Assembly: GCA_937958105.1 (NCBI GenBank)
Contig: CALFXJ010000055.1
Location: 66,788-130,787, forward strand
DNA from: an uncultured Cellvibrio sp.
GTDB lineage: Bacteria > Pseudomonadota > Gammaproteobacteria > Pseudomonadales > Cellvibrionaceae
Reading direction: 5' to 3'
Length of the DNA: 64,000 nt
Shown one piece after another: positions 50,921-59,724 of this stretch; position 1 is the stretch's first letter, and each line of letters opens with the position of its first letter. The notes under the pieces were generated by a model. It did no database searches. It was not told the DNA's origin and saw nothing but the letters and a program-made list of their open reading frames with translations. The position numbers and the translations under genes were made by a program.

Positions 50921-51450
50921 ATTGGTTTTGTTTTGGGACAAGACTTGGAAGATGGGGCATTGGACAGTGTTGGCGAACTGTTTACGCTCGTACAGTCTGA
51001 ACTGCGACGCAGTGGTTATGAAGATCTGATTGCGGATGAATTGTTGTGGTCAGTGTTGACGGATGGGTGGTGCGGGATGAGTGGCGGATGAGGGTTGTCG
51101 GTGAGAGGTGTCGGATTACGAGGCTGCGCCTCTAATCCGACCTACGGTAACACCGACCCGCGACGTCAACAGCCATCCAATAAAAACCAGCAGGTAGGTC
51201 GGATTAGAAGCGCCAGCTTCGTAATCCGACACAAACTTCCCAAAACTAAATATTTTGAAATTCACTTACCTTTCATCATCCAACCTAACCCTCAACCTCA
51301 AACAGCCAAAAAGCAGATTTAACCAGTAGGTCGGATTAGAGGCGCAGCCTCGTAATCCGACACATACGTTCGACAACCTTTTTTCTCTCATCAAACACCC
51401 ACGCCACCGAAAAACACGCGACCCAACCAATAGAAGCTGCCGACTGTCTA
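50921..51450. repeat. Repeat-rich intergenic region with three long-stem palindromes
   Basis: Three copies of the dispersed palindrome lie at 51109-51147, 51194-51232 and 51327-51363; the last two are in the opposite orientation to the first. Their central stems are longer than in other copies, GAGGC/GCCTC or GAAGC/GCTTC. A 52-codon TTG-started frame at 50933-51091 shows a protein-like sequence (ELFTLVQSELRRSGYEDLI) and may be a gene fragment, but support is weak. The remaining bases hold nothing recognisable. Confidence 0.8.
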
Positions 51451-54400
51451 TCAATAAACATCCCGCAGATACCGCTTCTGCATATTCAACTTACGCATGT
51501 AATTCACGGTATCCACTTCATTAAAACCCCCGTGCTGCGCGATGATGTCGCGCAGGGTGTTATCGACGTCTTTGGCCATACGGCTGGCGTCGCCGCAGAC
51601 GTAAAAATAGGCCCCTTCTTCCAGCCAGCGCCAGATATCAGCGCTGGCTTCGCGCATGCGATCCTGGACATAAACTTTCTGACCCTGATCACGGGAAAAG
51701 GCGAGGCTGAGTCTGGTTAGATGACCCTCGCGCACTTGTGCTTCCAGCTCGTCGCGATAATAAAAATCACTGGCCTCATGCTGCTCACCGAAGAACAACC
51801 AGTTTTTACCGGTGTCGCCGCGTGCGCGGCGCTCCTGCAGGAAACCGCGGAAGGGCGCAATGCCAGTACCCGGTCCCACCATGATGACGGGTGCGCTGCC
51901 ATCGGCAGGTACACGAAAATTTTTATTGGTTTGCACAAAGATCGGCACGGTGACGTCCTCCGCGCGATCCGCAAGAAATGTTGAACAGACACCTTTGCGA
52001 ATTTTTTTCCCCTGTTGATAACGCGTATAGCGCACGGCCGACACGGTCAAGTGAATTTCGTCTGCAAAACGTTTGGGGCTGGAGGAGATGGAGTACAGTC
52101 GCGGCTGAATCCGTTTGAGCACTGCCAGCCATTCTTCAGCGGTGCACTGGATGGGAAACTCATGCAGCAGGTCCACCAGCTGGCGGCCCCACAACCAGTC
52201 CTGCAATTCTTGTTTATGTTTCTCCTGCAACAGCTTTTTTAGCTCTGCACTGCCCGACCGCTCAGCAATAAACTGCAGTGCTTCGCTGCTCGGCCGGCAG
52301 ATTTCAAAATCCTGCTGCAGCGCCTGTTGCAGCGGCCTTTCCCGTGCATCCACCAGCACTGGGGTATCCAGGTTCACCTTAAGCTGTTGCGCCATTTCCA
52401 GAACCAGTTCGGAACAATTCTGGGGCCATACGCCAAGAGCATCGCCCGCTTCGTAGGTAATGCCAGAGTCGCTGAGAGAAAAGCCAAACTGCCGGGTGTC
52501 TTTAGCACCGCCGCTGTTGAGGCGCCGATTGATGACCAGGCGCGCGGGGTAGGGGTTGGTTTTGGTGTAGCTGACCGCTTTGGTATCAACCGCTGCAGGC
52601 GAAACCACCGCTGCGGTATTTATTGGCGAAGACTTTTCCTGTGGATTAACCGGCAGCGCGGTAAGCAATCGGTCAAACCATTGCGCCGCCGGTGCTTCAA
52701 AATCGGTATCGCAATCCAGACGATCCAGCAGCGGCCTGGCGCCCAGTGCCTGCAGTCGCGCATCAAGATTTTTTCCATGACCGCAGAACTGCGCGTAACT
52801 GGAATCTCCCAGCGCCAGCAGTCCGAATTGCAGGTGATCAATCTGTGGCGCTGCTTCATCGCAAAGATCCTGCCAGAACTGCTGGCCATTATCCGGCGCA
52901 TCACCATCCCCGAACGTGCTGGTAATACACACCAGATATTTATCCTGGACAAGCTCGGCGAACGGATAGTCATCCATCGCCGCAACCTTCACCGTCCACC
53001 CGGCTCGACCTGCCTGTTGCGCCAGATGTTCCGCAAGGGTTTCTGCATTGCCCGTCTGGGACGCCCATAAAATGGTGAGCGATGGTTTGTCCTGTTCGCT
53101 CAGCAGATCCACTGGGAGAACGCGGCTGAACATGCCCGCCAGCAATCCGTTGATCCAGTTGCGCTTGCCCGATTCCACCGGTGCGTCGACCGGGAGGCTG
53201 GGGACGGCGGTCATCAGGCGCGCACTGGCCTGCAGCCCGCTGATGAATCCACTGAGATAACTGCGTTCATCGTCCGACAACTGCGGTGCGACAACCTGCT
53301 CCACCCCCACCTTTTGTGCGAAGGCCTGGATCAGCATGAGGCTGGTATCCGCCGCTGGCGGTGCGAAGGCCATGGCCGGCTGCGGCGCCGACGGCTCCGG
53401 CTCGGCAGCCGGAGTACCGGCAAATTCACGGGCGATCAGCTCCACTCGTTTCAGGCTGACAGCACAGAATTTCATCTCCGGCTGCTGTGATACCGGATCT
53501 ATCGCGTCATTAGTCACAGCGTTCACCGCCAGTTGCTCGCCGTACACGTCGTTCCAGTGAAAGGGTGCGAAGCAATTGCCGGGCATTACGCGGTCCGTAA
53601 CCACAGCAGGCAGCACAGCACTGCCGCGGCGGGAGATCAGCTCCACGCAATCATTAGTTTTTACGCCGAGACGCGCAGCATCTTCCGGGTGCACTTCAAC
53701 AAATGGACCGGGATTAAGTTTGTTGAGGGTGGGAATCTTGCCGGTCTTGGTGAGCGTGTGCCATTGGTGCTGCAGTCGGCCGGTATTCAGAATCCAGGGA
53801 TAATCATCATCCGGCAGCTCAGCGGCTGGCAGCCAGGGACGCGGCCAGAATACGGCTTTGCCCGTAGGTGTGGCGAAGTTCAGCCGCGGGCGCTCGCCCT
53901 CGCCTGTCTCACGCAGGTGCTGGCTGATGCCGGTATTGAGATAGCGAATGGGGTTGCGTGTCTTTGAATGCTCTTCCGGGAACTGCGCCGGCGGACATGG
54001 CCATTGCAGAGGCGTTTCGCGCAGCCGGGCATAGCTCGCACCGCGCAGGTCATAGCCGGTGGCCGGATTAGCGGCACGCTTGATCTCTTCGAAAACCTCT
54101 TCAGCGGAGGCATAAGTGAAGGCGTGGGCATAGCCCATCTCGCAGGCAATACGCGCGATGATCTGCCAGTCCGGCAGGGCAGCCCCCGGCGGCTCCACAG
54201 CTTTCTGCATCAGGGTCAGGTTGCGTTCAGAGTTGACCATCACACCTTCGGCTTCGGCCCAGAGTGCACCGGGCAGGAGGATGTCTGCGTAGCGGTTGGT
54301 TTCGGTGTCCAGGAATGCATCCTGTGTTATCACCAGCTCGGCGCGGCTGAGGCCGTCGATGACGGTCTGACGATGCGGCACACTGGCTACAGGATTGGTA

Positions 54401-55623
54401 CAGATAATCCAGCAGGCTTTCACCTCGCCGGCAGCCATGCGTTCAAACAGGTCGATGGTGCCTTTACCGGCAGCCATCGGCAAAGTACCGGGCTCCAGCT
54501 GCCACAGGTCTTCCACAAAGGCGCGGTCGTCCGCAGACAGCAGGCTGCGCTGCCCGGGCAAACCCGGCCCCATGTAGCCCATCTCCCGACCGCCCATGGC
54601 GTTTGGCTGACCCGTCAACGAGAAGGGCCCGCTGCCGGGCCGGCAGATCTTGCCGGTGGCGAGATGCAGGTTGCAGATGGCGTTGGTGTGCCAGGTCCCG
54701 TTGGTGCTCTGGTTCAGCCCCATGGTCCAGCAGGTCATGAATTCCTGTGCCGCGCCGATCCAGCGGGCGGCCTGCACGATATCCTCAACCGCCAGGCCGG
54801 TAATCTCCGCAACCCGGTCTGGGGCGTAGTCAGCCAGAAATTCGGGCATGGCCTCCCACCCCTCGGTGAAGCTGGCGATGAAGTCAGGATCGAGCTGCCC
54901 ATCCCGGTGCAACAGATGCAGCAGGCCGTTCAGCAATGCGAGATCGGTACCCGGTCTTAGCTGTAAAAAGAGATCGGCTTTTTCAGCGGTTCCGGTCCGG
55001 CGTGGATCTACGACGATCAGCTTCGCACCCTGTTTGACCCGATCCATCATGCGCAGGAACAGGATCGGATGACAGTCCGCCATATTCGCGCCGATGACCA
55101 GGAAGACATCGGCCCGCTCAAAGTCCTGATAGGAGCCTGGTGGCGCATCGGCACCCAGCGATTGCTTGTAACCCATACCGGCACTGGCCATACACAGGCG
55201 GGAATTGGACTCGATGTTGGTTGTACCAATAAAACCTTTCGCCAGTTTGTTGGCGAGATACTGCGCTTCGGTAGACATCTGGCCGGACACATACAGAGCC
55301 ACCGCATCCGGGCCATGTTCATCAATGATCTGCCGCAGACGTCTGGCGCTGGCGGTGATCGCTTCATCCATAGCAATCTGCACCGGATCGCGCCCCCGTT
55401 CATTGCGCAGGAACGCCGACTCCATCCGCCCGGAATCCCGCAAAGCCATGGCACTGGTGGAGCCCTTGGTACACAGGCGACCAAAGTTGGATGGATGATT
55501 TTTGTCGCCGCTGACCTTGAGTATTTTTTTGCCGTCCGTTTCCAGCAGCAGGCCGCAACCCACGCCGCAATAGGGACAGACACTGGAGACGGTGGTGGTT
55601 GATGTCACAGCAGAATCAGACAT
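51451..55623 (-). CDS. nasA: Assimilatory nitrate reductase fused to a CysJ-like flavoprotein reductase
   Basis: This 1390-residue fusion combines a molybdenum nitrate reductase with its own electron-donor module. The N-terminal part (about 1-740) has the [4Fe-4S] motif CPYCGVGC plus a later Cys in GRLCTKGS, and NIESNSRLCMASAG, where Cys is the likely molybdenum ligand as in NapA/NasA enzymes. The C-terminal part has a flavodoxin domain (SQTGNAETLAEHLAQQ) and FAD/NADPH domains like sulfite reductase CysJ (RLYSISSSPKR, GPGTGIAPFRGFLQERR, ending YLRDVY). NADPH-driven, cytoplasmic reduction of nitrate to nitrite is inferred. The frame extends to 55731, but ATG 55623 gives the family start. A predicted sigma54 promoter lies upstream; modABC is nearby. 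Confidence 0.9.
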   Translation of the reverse strand: MSDSAVTSTTTVSSVCPYCGVGCGLLLETDGKKILKVSGDKNHPSNFGRLCTKGSTSAMALRDSGRMESAFLRNERGRDPVQIAMDEAITASARRLRQIIDEHGPDAVALYVSGQMSTEAQYLANKLAKGFIGTTNIESNSRLCMASAGMGYKQSLGADAPPGSYQDFERADVFLVIGANMADCHPILFLRMMDRVKQGAKLIVVDPRRTGTAEKADLFLQLRPGTDLALLNGLLHLLHRDGQLDPDFIASFTEGWEAMPEFLADYAPDRVAEITGLAVEDIVQAARWIGAAQEFMTCWTMGLNQSTNGTWHTNAICNLHLATGKICRPGSGPFSLTGQPNAMGGREMGYMGPGLPGQRSLLSADDRAFVEDLWQLEPGTLPMAAGKGTIDLFERMAAGEVKACWIICTNPVASVPHRQTVIDGLSRAELVITQDAFLDTETNRYADILLPGALWAEAEGVMVNSERNLTLMQKAVEPPGAALPDWQIIARIACEMGYAHAFTYASAEEVFEEIKRAANPATGYDLRGASYARLRETPLQWPCPPAQFPEEHSKTRNPIRYLNTGISQHLRETGEGERPRLNFATPTGKAVFWPRPWLPAAELPDDDYPWILNTGRLQHQWHTLTKTGKIPTLNKLNPGPFVEVHPEDAARLGVKTNDCVELISRRGSAVLPAVVTDRVMPGNCFAPFHWNDVYGEQLAVNAVTNDAIDPVSQQPEMKFCAVSLKRVELIAREFAGTPAAEPEPSAPQPAMAFAPPAADTSLMLIQAFAQKVGVEQVVAPQLSDDERSYLSGFISGLQASARLMTAVPSLPVDAPVESGKRNWINGLLAGMFSRVLPVDLLSEQDKPSLTILWASQTGNAETLAEHLAQQAGRAGWTVKVAAMDDYPFAELVQDKYLVCITSTFGDGDAPDNGQQFWQDLCDEAAPQIDHLQFGLLALGDSSYAQFCGHGKNLDARLQALGARPLLDRLDCDTDFEAPAAQWFDRLLTALPVNPQEKSSPINTAAVVSPAAVDTKAVSYTKTNPYPARLVINRRLNSGGAKDTRQFGFSLSDSGITYEAGDALGVWPQNCSELVLEMAQQLKVNLDTPVLVDARERPLQQALQQDFEICRPSSEALQFIAERSGSAELKKLLQEKHKQELQDWLWGRQLVDLLHEFPIQCTAEEWLAVLKRIQPRLYSISSSPKRFADEIHLTVSAVRYTRYQQGKKIRKGVCSTFLADRAEDVTVPIFVQTNKNFRVPADGSAPVIMVGPGTGIAPFRGFLQERRARGDTGKNWLFFGEQHEASDFYYRDELEAQVREGHLTRLSLAFSRDQGQKVYVQDRMREASADIWRWLEEGAYFYVCGDASRMAKDVDNTLRDIIAQHGGFNEVDTVNYMRKLNMQKRYLRDVY

Positions 55624-55987
55624 AAGCAATTCATTCAACAGAAAATTAAAACAAGGTGTTGAATGGCGTTGAGCAAGGCTTATGCCAGTGAAAAAAGTCG
55701 CTGAGGAAATTGGATGGGAACAGGCTGTCAATCACGCTGGATCAGCCAGCTAACTTATTGATTAGACTCTAAATAATACGAGCATTCTGGACGAAGTGAC
55801 CGAAGGAAACCATTTCATTCCTGCGTGAATTACCCATGGCAACTGCAGATTCTGCCTCAGGATTGATGCGCAAAAGTAAGGCACCAGGTCACAGGCAACC
55901 CATTTAATGAACCATCAGTGGGCATAAAAATATTCCGATTATGAACCAGAAGTGTGCACACTTTTTTCAACCTGCACCGCCGTATTG
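55624..55987. promoter_or_regulatory. Control region upstream of the nitrate reductase gene
   Basis: No gene was found in this 364-bp stretch between two leftward genes. It holds the predicted sigma54 promoter at 55672-55687 and a perfect 14-bp palindrome AAGTGTGCACACTT at 55950-55963, which could be an operator or lie in the 3' region of the permease gene. The part in between shows no clear NtrC-type site. Confidence 0.55.
55672..55687 (-). promoter_or_regulatory. Sigma54 promoter for the nitrate reductase gene
   Basis: On the minus strand TGGCATAAGCCTTGCT matches TGGCACRNNNNTTGCW except for one base, with GG and GC correctly spaced. The predicted start is near 55661, about 38 bp ahead of ATG 55623. 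It suggests control by nitrogen limitation through NtrC. Confidence 0.75.
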
Positions 55988-56746
55988 TCACAGCAAATGT
56001 TGATACACAAAGCGCCCCAGCATCAGCAGACATACAGTCACGATGACGATGCGCAGCACCAGCGGATTCACCCGGTACAGATAATGGGCTCCGGCCCAGG
56101 CACCCAATACCTGCCCAATCATCATGATCAGTCCGGCAACCCACAACACCTGCCCCGCCAGCAGAAAGACGAGCAGCGACGCGAGATTGGTCGAGAAATT
56201 CAGCGGCTTGGCCATGGCCGTCGCCTTGATGATTTCCAGCCCGCGCAGGCTCACGCCCGCCAATGCGAAGAACGAGCCGGTGCCCGGCCCGAACATACCG
56301 TCATAAGCGCCGATAACGGGAACGATTGCGCGGCGATAAGCCGTTTCGCTGAGCCGTGGCTTCTCGGTTTCCAGTTTCAAAAAGGGTGAGGAGATAAAGT
56401 AAACCGCGATGACGAGCAACACACAGGGGATCACAAATGTGAGCACGGTCGGGTCAACAAACTGAATGATGACAGTGCCGATGGCAGAGCCGATAAAGGC
56501 GGATAACATCAACCAGCGCAACGAAATCCAGTCCAGCCTGCCGCGCCTGAACAATAAAAAACTGGAGGTAGCCACGCCGACACACGCCTGCAATTTATTA
56601 GTTCCCAGAGCCGCCAGCGGCGGCGCTCCGGACAGTACCAGCGCTGGGATGGTGATCAAACCACCTCCGCCAGCAAGGGTGTCGAGAAAGCCAGCGCACA
56701 GGGCGACAAAAAATAACAGCAATAATATTTCAGCGGAAAATTCCAC
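55988..56746 (-). CDS. TSUP (TauE/SafE) family membrane permease
   Basis: From GTG 56746 the product has 252 residues and about eight membrane helices. The opening FLDTLAGGGGLITIPALVLSG is the TSUP signature, repeated in weaker form as MFGPGTGSFFALAGV in the second half. These permeases move sulfonates, sulfite or other small anions, usually outward. The gene lies between the nitrate reductase and modA, so a role with an inorganic anion is conceivable, but unproven. The frame extends upstream to 56842 without family resemblance. Confidence 0.85.
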   Translation of the reverse strand: MEFSAEILLLLFFVALCAGFLDTLAGGGGLITIPALVLSGAPPLAALGTNKLQACVGVATSSFLLFRRGRLDWISLRWLMLSAFIGSAIGTVIIQFVDPTVLTFVIPCVLLVIAVYFISSPFLKLETEKPRLSETAYRRAIVPVIGAYDGMFGPGTGSFFALAGVSLRGLEIIKATAMAKPLNFSTNLASLLVFLLAGQVLWVAGLIMMIGQVLGAWAGAHYLYRVNPLVLRIVIVTVCLLMLGRFVYQHLL

Positions 56747-56976
56747 GGTGACACCTGCGGCAGAGCAAACGAACAGCAGAGTGTACCGGGTCGCGGAGTA
56801 CAAGCACAGGCCGACTCTGTTTCCGCTGCCATGAGCAGGCAAAAGGCCGCTGCGTTGCCCGCTGTTTAGGGCTACACTGTGGATCGCTCGCCGTCCATGA
56901 ACATTTGCCAGCGCTCCCGATGACGCACCTTTTGAATTTGCGCCCCGATTTTTTCTCCAACGGACAGGATCAAGCG

Positions 56977-57741
56977 ATGAAATCTTTTTTTTGCAAAAGC
57001 CTGTGGGTGACTTTGCTCGTCTGGCTGCCGGTTGCCCATGCAGACGAAATTACGCTGGCGGTAGCGGCAAATTTTTCCCGCGCTGCCAAAGCACTGGCCG
57101 CTGAATTTGAACAGCACAGTGGTCATCGTGTGCAGTTGTCTTTTGGTTCAACCGGTGCGCATTACGCGCAGATTATCAACGGTGCACCTTTTGATGCGTT
57201 CTTCGCAGCTGATGAAAAAACGCCTGAGCGTCTGGAGGATGACGGACAAATTAAACGCGGTTCGCGTTTTACTTATGCGGAGGGGCAACTGATCCTGTGG
57301 AGTGCCAAGGCTGATCTGGTAGATCCGGAGGGCAAGGTACTGCAATCGGGAAAGTTTACTCATCTGGCGCTGGCCAATCCGCGCCTTGCACCTTACGGCC
57401 AGGCGGCCCAGCAGACTTTGGAATCCCTGGGGCTTGCCGAACAACTGCAGGAAAAAATTGTGCGCGGTGAGAATATCAGCCAGGCCTATCAGTTTATTCA
57501 TACCGGCGCAGCGGAGCTGGGGTTCGTGGCACTTGCGCAGCTTGTCCATCCCACGGATCGATCCACCGGCAGTTCCGGCAGCAACATAAGCGGCTCCTAT
57601 TGGGTTGTTCCACCGCAGCTTTACCAGCCCATCAAACAGCAGGCAGTGTTGCTCAATGATAAAAAGGCTGCGCAGGCATTTGTGGATTTTGTCCGCAGCG
57701 ATCGGGGCCGGACTATTATTCGGTCTCACGGGTATAACTAG
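56977..57741 (+). CDS. modA: Molybdate ABC transporter substrate-binding protein
   Basis: The 254-residue product starts at ATG 56977 with a Sec signal (SLWVTLLVWLPVAHA) and continues DEITLAVAANFSRAAKALAAEFE, typical of ModA. Conserved SFGSTGAHYAQIINGAPFD lines the oxyanion pocket, and further binding residues occur in ENISQAYQFI and GAAELGFVALAQL. It binds molybdate in the periplasm for ModBC. The open frame extends upstream to 56905 but lacks a signal there. modA, modB and modC follow each other closely and serve the nearby molybdenum nitrate reductase. Confidence 0.93.
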   Translation: MKSFFCKSLWVTLLVWLPVAHADEITLAVAANFSRAAKALAAEFEQHSGHRVQLSFGSTGAHYAQIINGAPFDAFFAADEKTPERLEDDGQIKRGSRFTYAEGQLILWSAKADLVDPEGKVLQSGKFTHLALANPRLAPYGQAAQQTLESLGLAEQLQEKIVRGENISQAYQFIHTGAAELGFVALAQLVHPTDRSTGSSGSNISGSYWVVPPQLYQPIKQQAVLLNDKKAAQAFVDFVRSDRGRTIIRSHGYN

Positions 57742-57771
57742 TCGGATAAACAGCAGCCAAGAATAAGTCAT

Positions 57772-58455
57772 ATGTTCTCCTCTTCAGACCTGTCCGCCTT
57801 GTGGCTCACACTGGAACTGGCCAGTATCACAACCTTGATCCTGCTGGTGCTGGGTACGCCCCTGGCGTGGTGGCTGGCGCATACGCGCTGGCGCTTCAAG
57901 TTTGTGGCAGAGGCGCTGGTGGCCTTGCCTCTGGTCTTGCCGCCCACCGTTTTGGGATTTTATCTGCTGATCACCCTGAGCCCCGGCGGCATCATCGGCG
58001 GTGCACTGAATACGCTGGGCCTGCCCGCCTTGAGCTTTACCTTTGCGGGGCTGGTGGTGGGATCGGTAATCTACTCGCTGCCCTTTGTAGTGCAGCCGCT
58101 GCAGCAGGCGTTCACCCAGATGGGTCGGCGTCCGCTTGAGGTGGCAGCCACGCTGGGAGCGACCCCTCTGGATACATTCTTCTCGGTGGCTTTACCCTCT
58201 GCCCGGCGCGGTTATATCACCGCAGCCGTCCTGGGCTTTGCTCATACATTAGGGGAATTCGGGGTAGTTCTGATGATCGGCGGCAACATCCCGGGCAAGA
58301 CCCAGCTGGCTTCCATGGCCATCTATGATCACGTGGAGGCGGTGGAATATGCCCAGGCTCATTGGCTGTCCGCCTGCCTGTTACTGCTGTCGCTGGTCCT
58401 GCTGATCGGTGTCTATGCACTGAACCGGCGTTTTGATCTGGTGAGGGCGCGATGA
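57772..58455 (+). CDS. modB: Molybdate ABC transporter permease
   Basis: This 227-residue inner-membrane protein has five to six helices with the binding-protein-dependent permease fold. The EAA-like loop that contacts the ATPase is LEVAATLGATPLDTFFSVALPSARRG. PLVLPPTVLGFYLLI and TLGEFGVVLMIGGNIPGKT are typical of ModB. It lies 30 bp after modA and overlaps modC by four bases, so the three genes form one operon. Confidence 0.95.
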   Translation: MFSSSDLSALWLTLELASITTLILLVLGTPLAWWLAHTRWRFKFVAEALVALPLVLPPTVLGFYLLITLSPGGIIGGALNTLGLPALSFTFAGLVVGSVIYSLPFVVQPLQQAFTQMGRRPLEVAATLGATPLDTFFSVALPSARRGYITAAVLGFAHTLGEFGVVLMIGGNIPGKTQLASMAIYDHVEAVEYAQAHWLSACLLLLSLVLLIGVYALNRRFDLVRAR

Positions 58456-59531
58456 GTCCAGACCAGATCATCCTGCAGATCGATCTGCCCCGCCCCTGCT
58501 TTCACCTGCGGGTGAATGTCACCCTGCCCGGTCGCGGCATCACCGCTGTCTTTGGCCCCTCAGGCTGTGGCAAGACTACTCTGCTGCGCGCCATCGCCGG
58601 TCTTGAAGATGCCGTCGTGAGCAGGGCGGAGTCCCGTATTCAGGTAAACGGTGTCGAATGGCTTTCATCTACTGAGCGCCTACCCACCTGGCGCCGCCGG
58701 GTCGGGTATGTCTTTCAGGAGGCCTGCCTGTTCGAGCACTTGTCAGTCCAACAGAATCTGCTGTATGGCTTCAAACGCAACCAGCCCGCCCAGGCTGCCT
58801 TCGATGAGCTGGTGCAACTGCTGGACCTGGCGCCCCTGCTGCTGCGCCACACGACCAACCTGTCGGGCGGTGAACGACAGCGGATCGCCCTCGCCCGCGC
58901 GCTGCTTGCGAGTCCCGCATTGCTGTTGATGGACGAGCCGCTTGCAGCCCTGGATCAGGAGCGAAAACAGGAGATCGTGCCCTACCTCGAGCGGTTGCAG
59001 CAGCACCTGGCTATCCCCATGATCTACGTCAGTCATGCGCTGGATGAAGTCGTCCAGCTGGCGGACCATCTGCTGCTGATGGAAAACGGCACCCTGGTCG
59101 GTGATGGTCCGGTCAGCGATCTGTTGCACGGTCACCCGGTACTGGCTCAGCGGGACGATGCTTTTGCATTGATTGAAGGCCGGGTAACAGCCCAGGAGCC
59201 AGAACATCACCTGACAGTTATAACAGCCGGTGATGCCACCTTTTATCTGCCACAGCTTCCGGCTGCGCCGGGGCAGATCGTGCGCCTGCGGGTGAATGCG
59301 CGGGACGTCAGCCTGTGCCTGGATTACCCCCAGCGGACCAGCATCCTGAACATCCTCCCTGCCCGGATCAGCCGGATGCAGGCGGGTATCGGCGGCCAGA
59401 ATCTGGTCCACCTGGACCTGGCAGGCCAGATACTGCTTGCGCGGATTTCCCACCGTTCCTGCTGCCTGCTCGAGCTCGTGGAGGGCCAGCCGGTATACGC
59501 CCAGATCAAAGCCCTTGCCCTGATGAAATAA
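58452..59531 (+). CDS. modC: Molybdate ABC transporter ATP-binding protein
   Basis: The 359-residue ATPase has Walker A FGPSGCGKTTLLR, the LSGGERQRIALARAL signature, Walker B LLMDEPLAALD, and the His switch in YVSHALDEV. The C-terminal part (about 290-355) is a TOBE-type domain that binds molybdate, as in ModC of E. coli. The start ATG overlaps the modB stop by four bases. Confidence 0.95.
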   Translation: MSPDQIILQIDLPRPCFHLRVNVTLPGRGITAVFGPSGCGKTTLLRAIAGLEDAVVSRAESRIQVNGVEWLSSTERLPTWRRRVGYVFQEACLFEHLSVQQNLLYGFKRNQPAQAAFDELVQLLDLAPLLLRHTTNLSGGERQRIALARALLASPALLLMDEPLAALDQERKQEIVPYLERLQQHLAIPMIYVSHALDEVVQLADHLLLMENGTLVGDGPVSDLLHGHPVLAQRDDAFALIEGRVTAQEPEHHLTVITAGDATFYLPQLPAAPGQIVRLRVNARDVSLCLDYPQRTSILNILPARISRMQAGIGGQNLVHLDLAGQILLARISHRSCCLLELVEGQPVYAQIKALALMK

Positions 59532-59724
59532 CCTCGGATGGTAGGCCTACAGATTTCAGCTATATTCAGAGGTATCTATTTCCAAATTTCGGACCGGCAA
59601 CCGGGGAAACCACCAGCAAATGCCAACGGCTCTCCACCTGTGACGTTAAATTCATCACAATATTGAGCAAAAACGCCTCCAGTTTTGCGATACTCCACTA
59701 TCCGATTGCCATGGCTGCGAATGA

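Noticed and set aside
50933..51091. 52-codon TTG-started frame after panB
   Set aside because: The sequence looks protein-like, but there is no Shine-Dalgarno sequence or family match; it is mentioned only as a possible fragment.
56747..56976. Molybdenum cofactor riboswitch or ModE site before modA
   Set aside because: No recognisable conserved Moco-motif helices or ModE palindrome could be found by eye.
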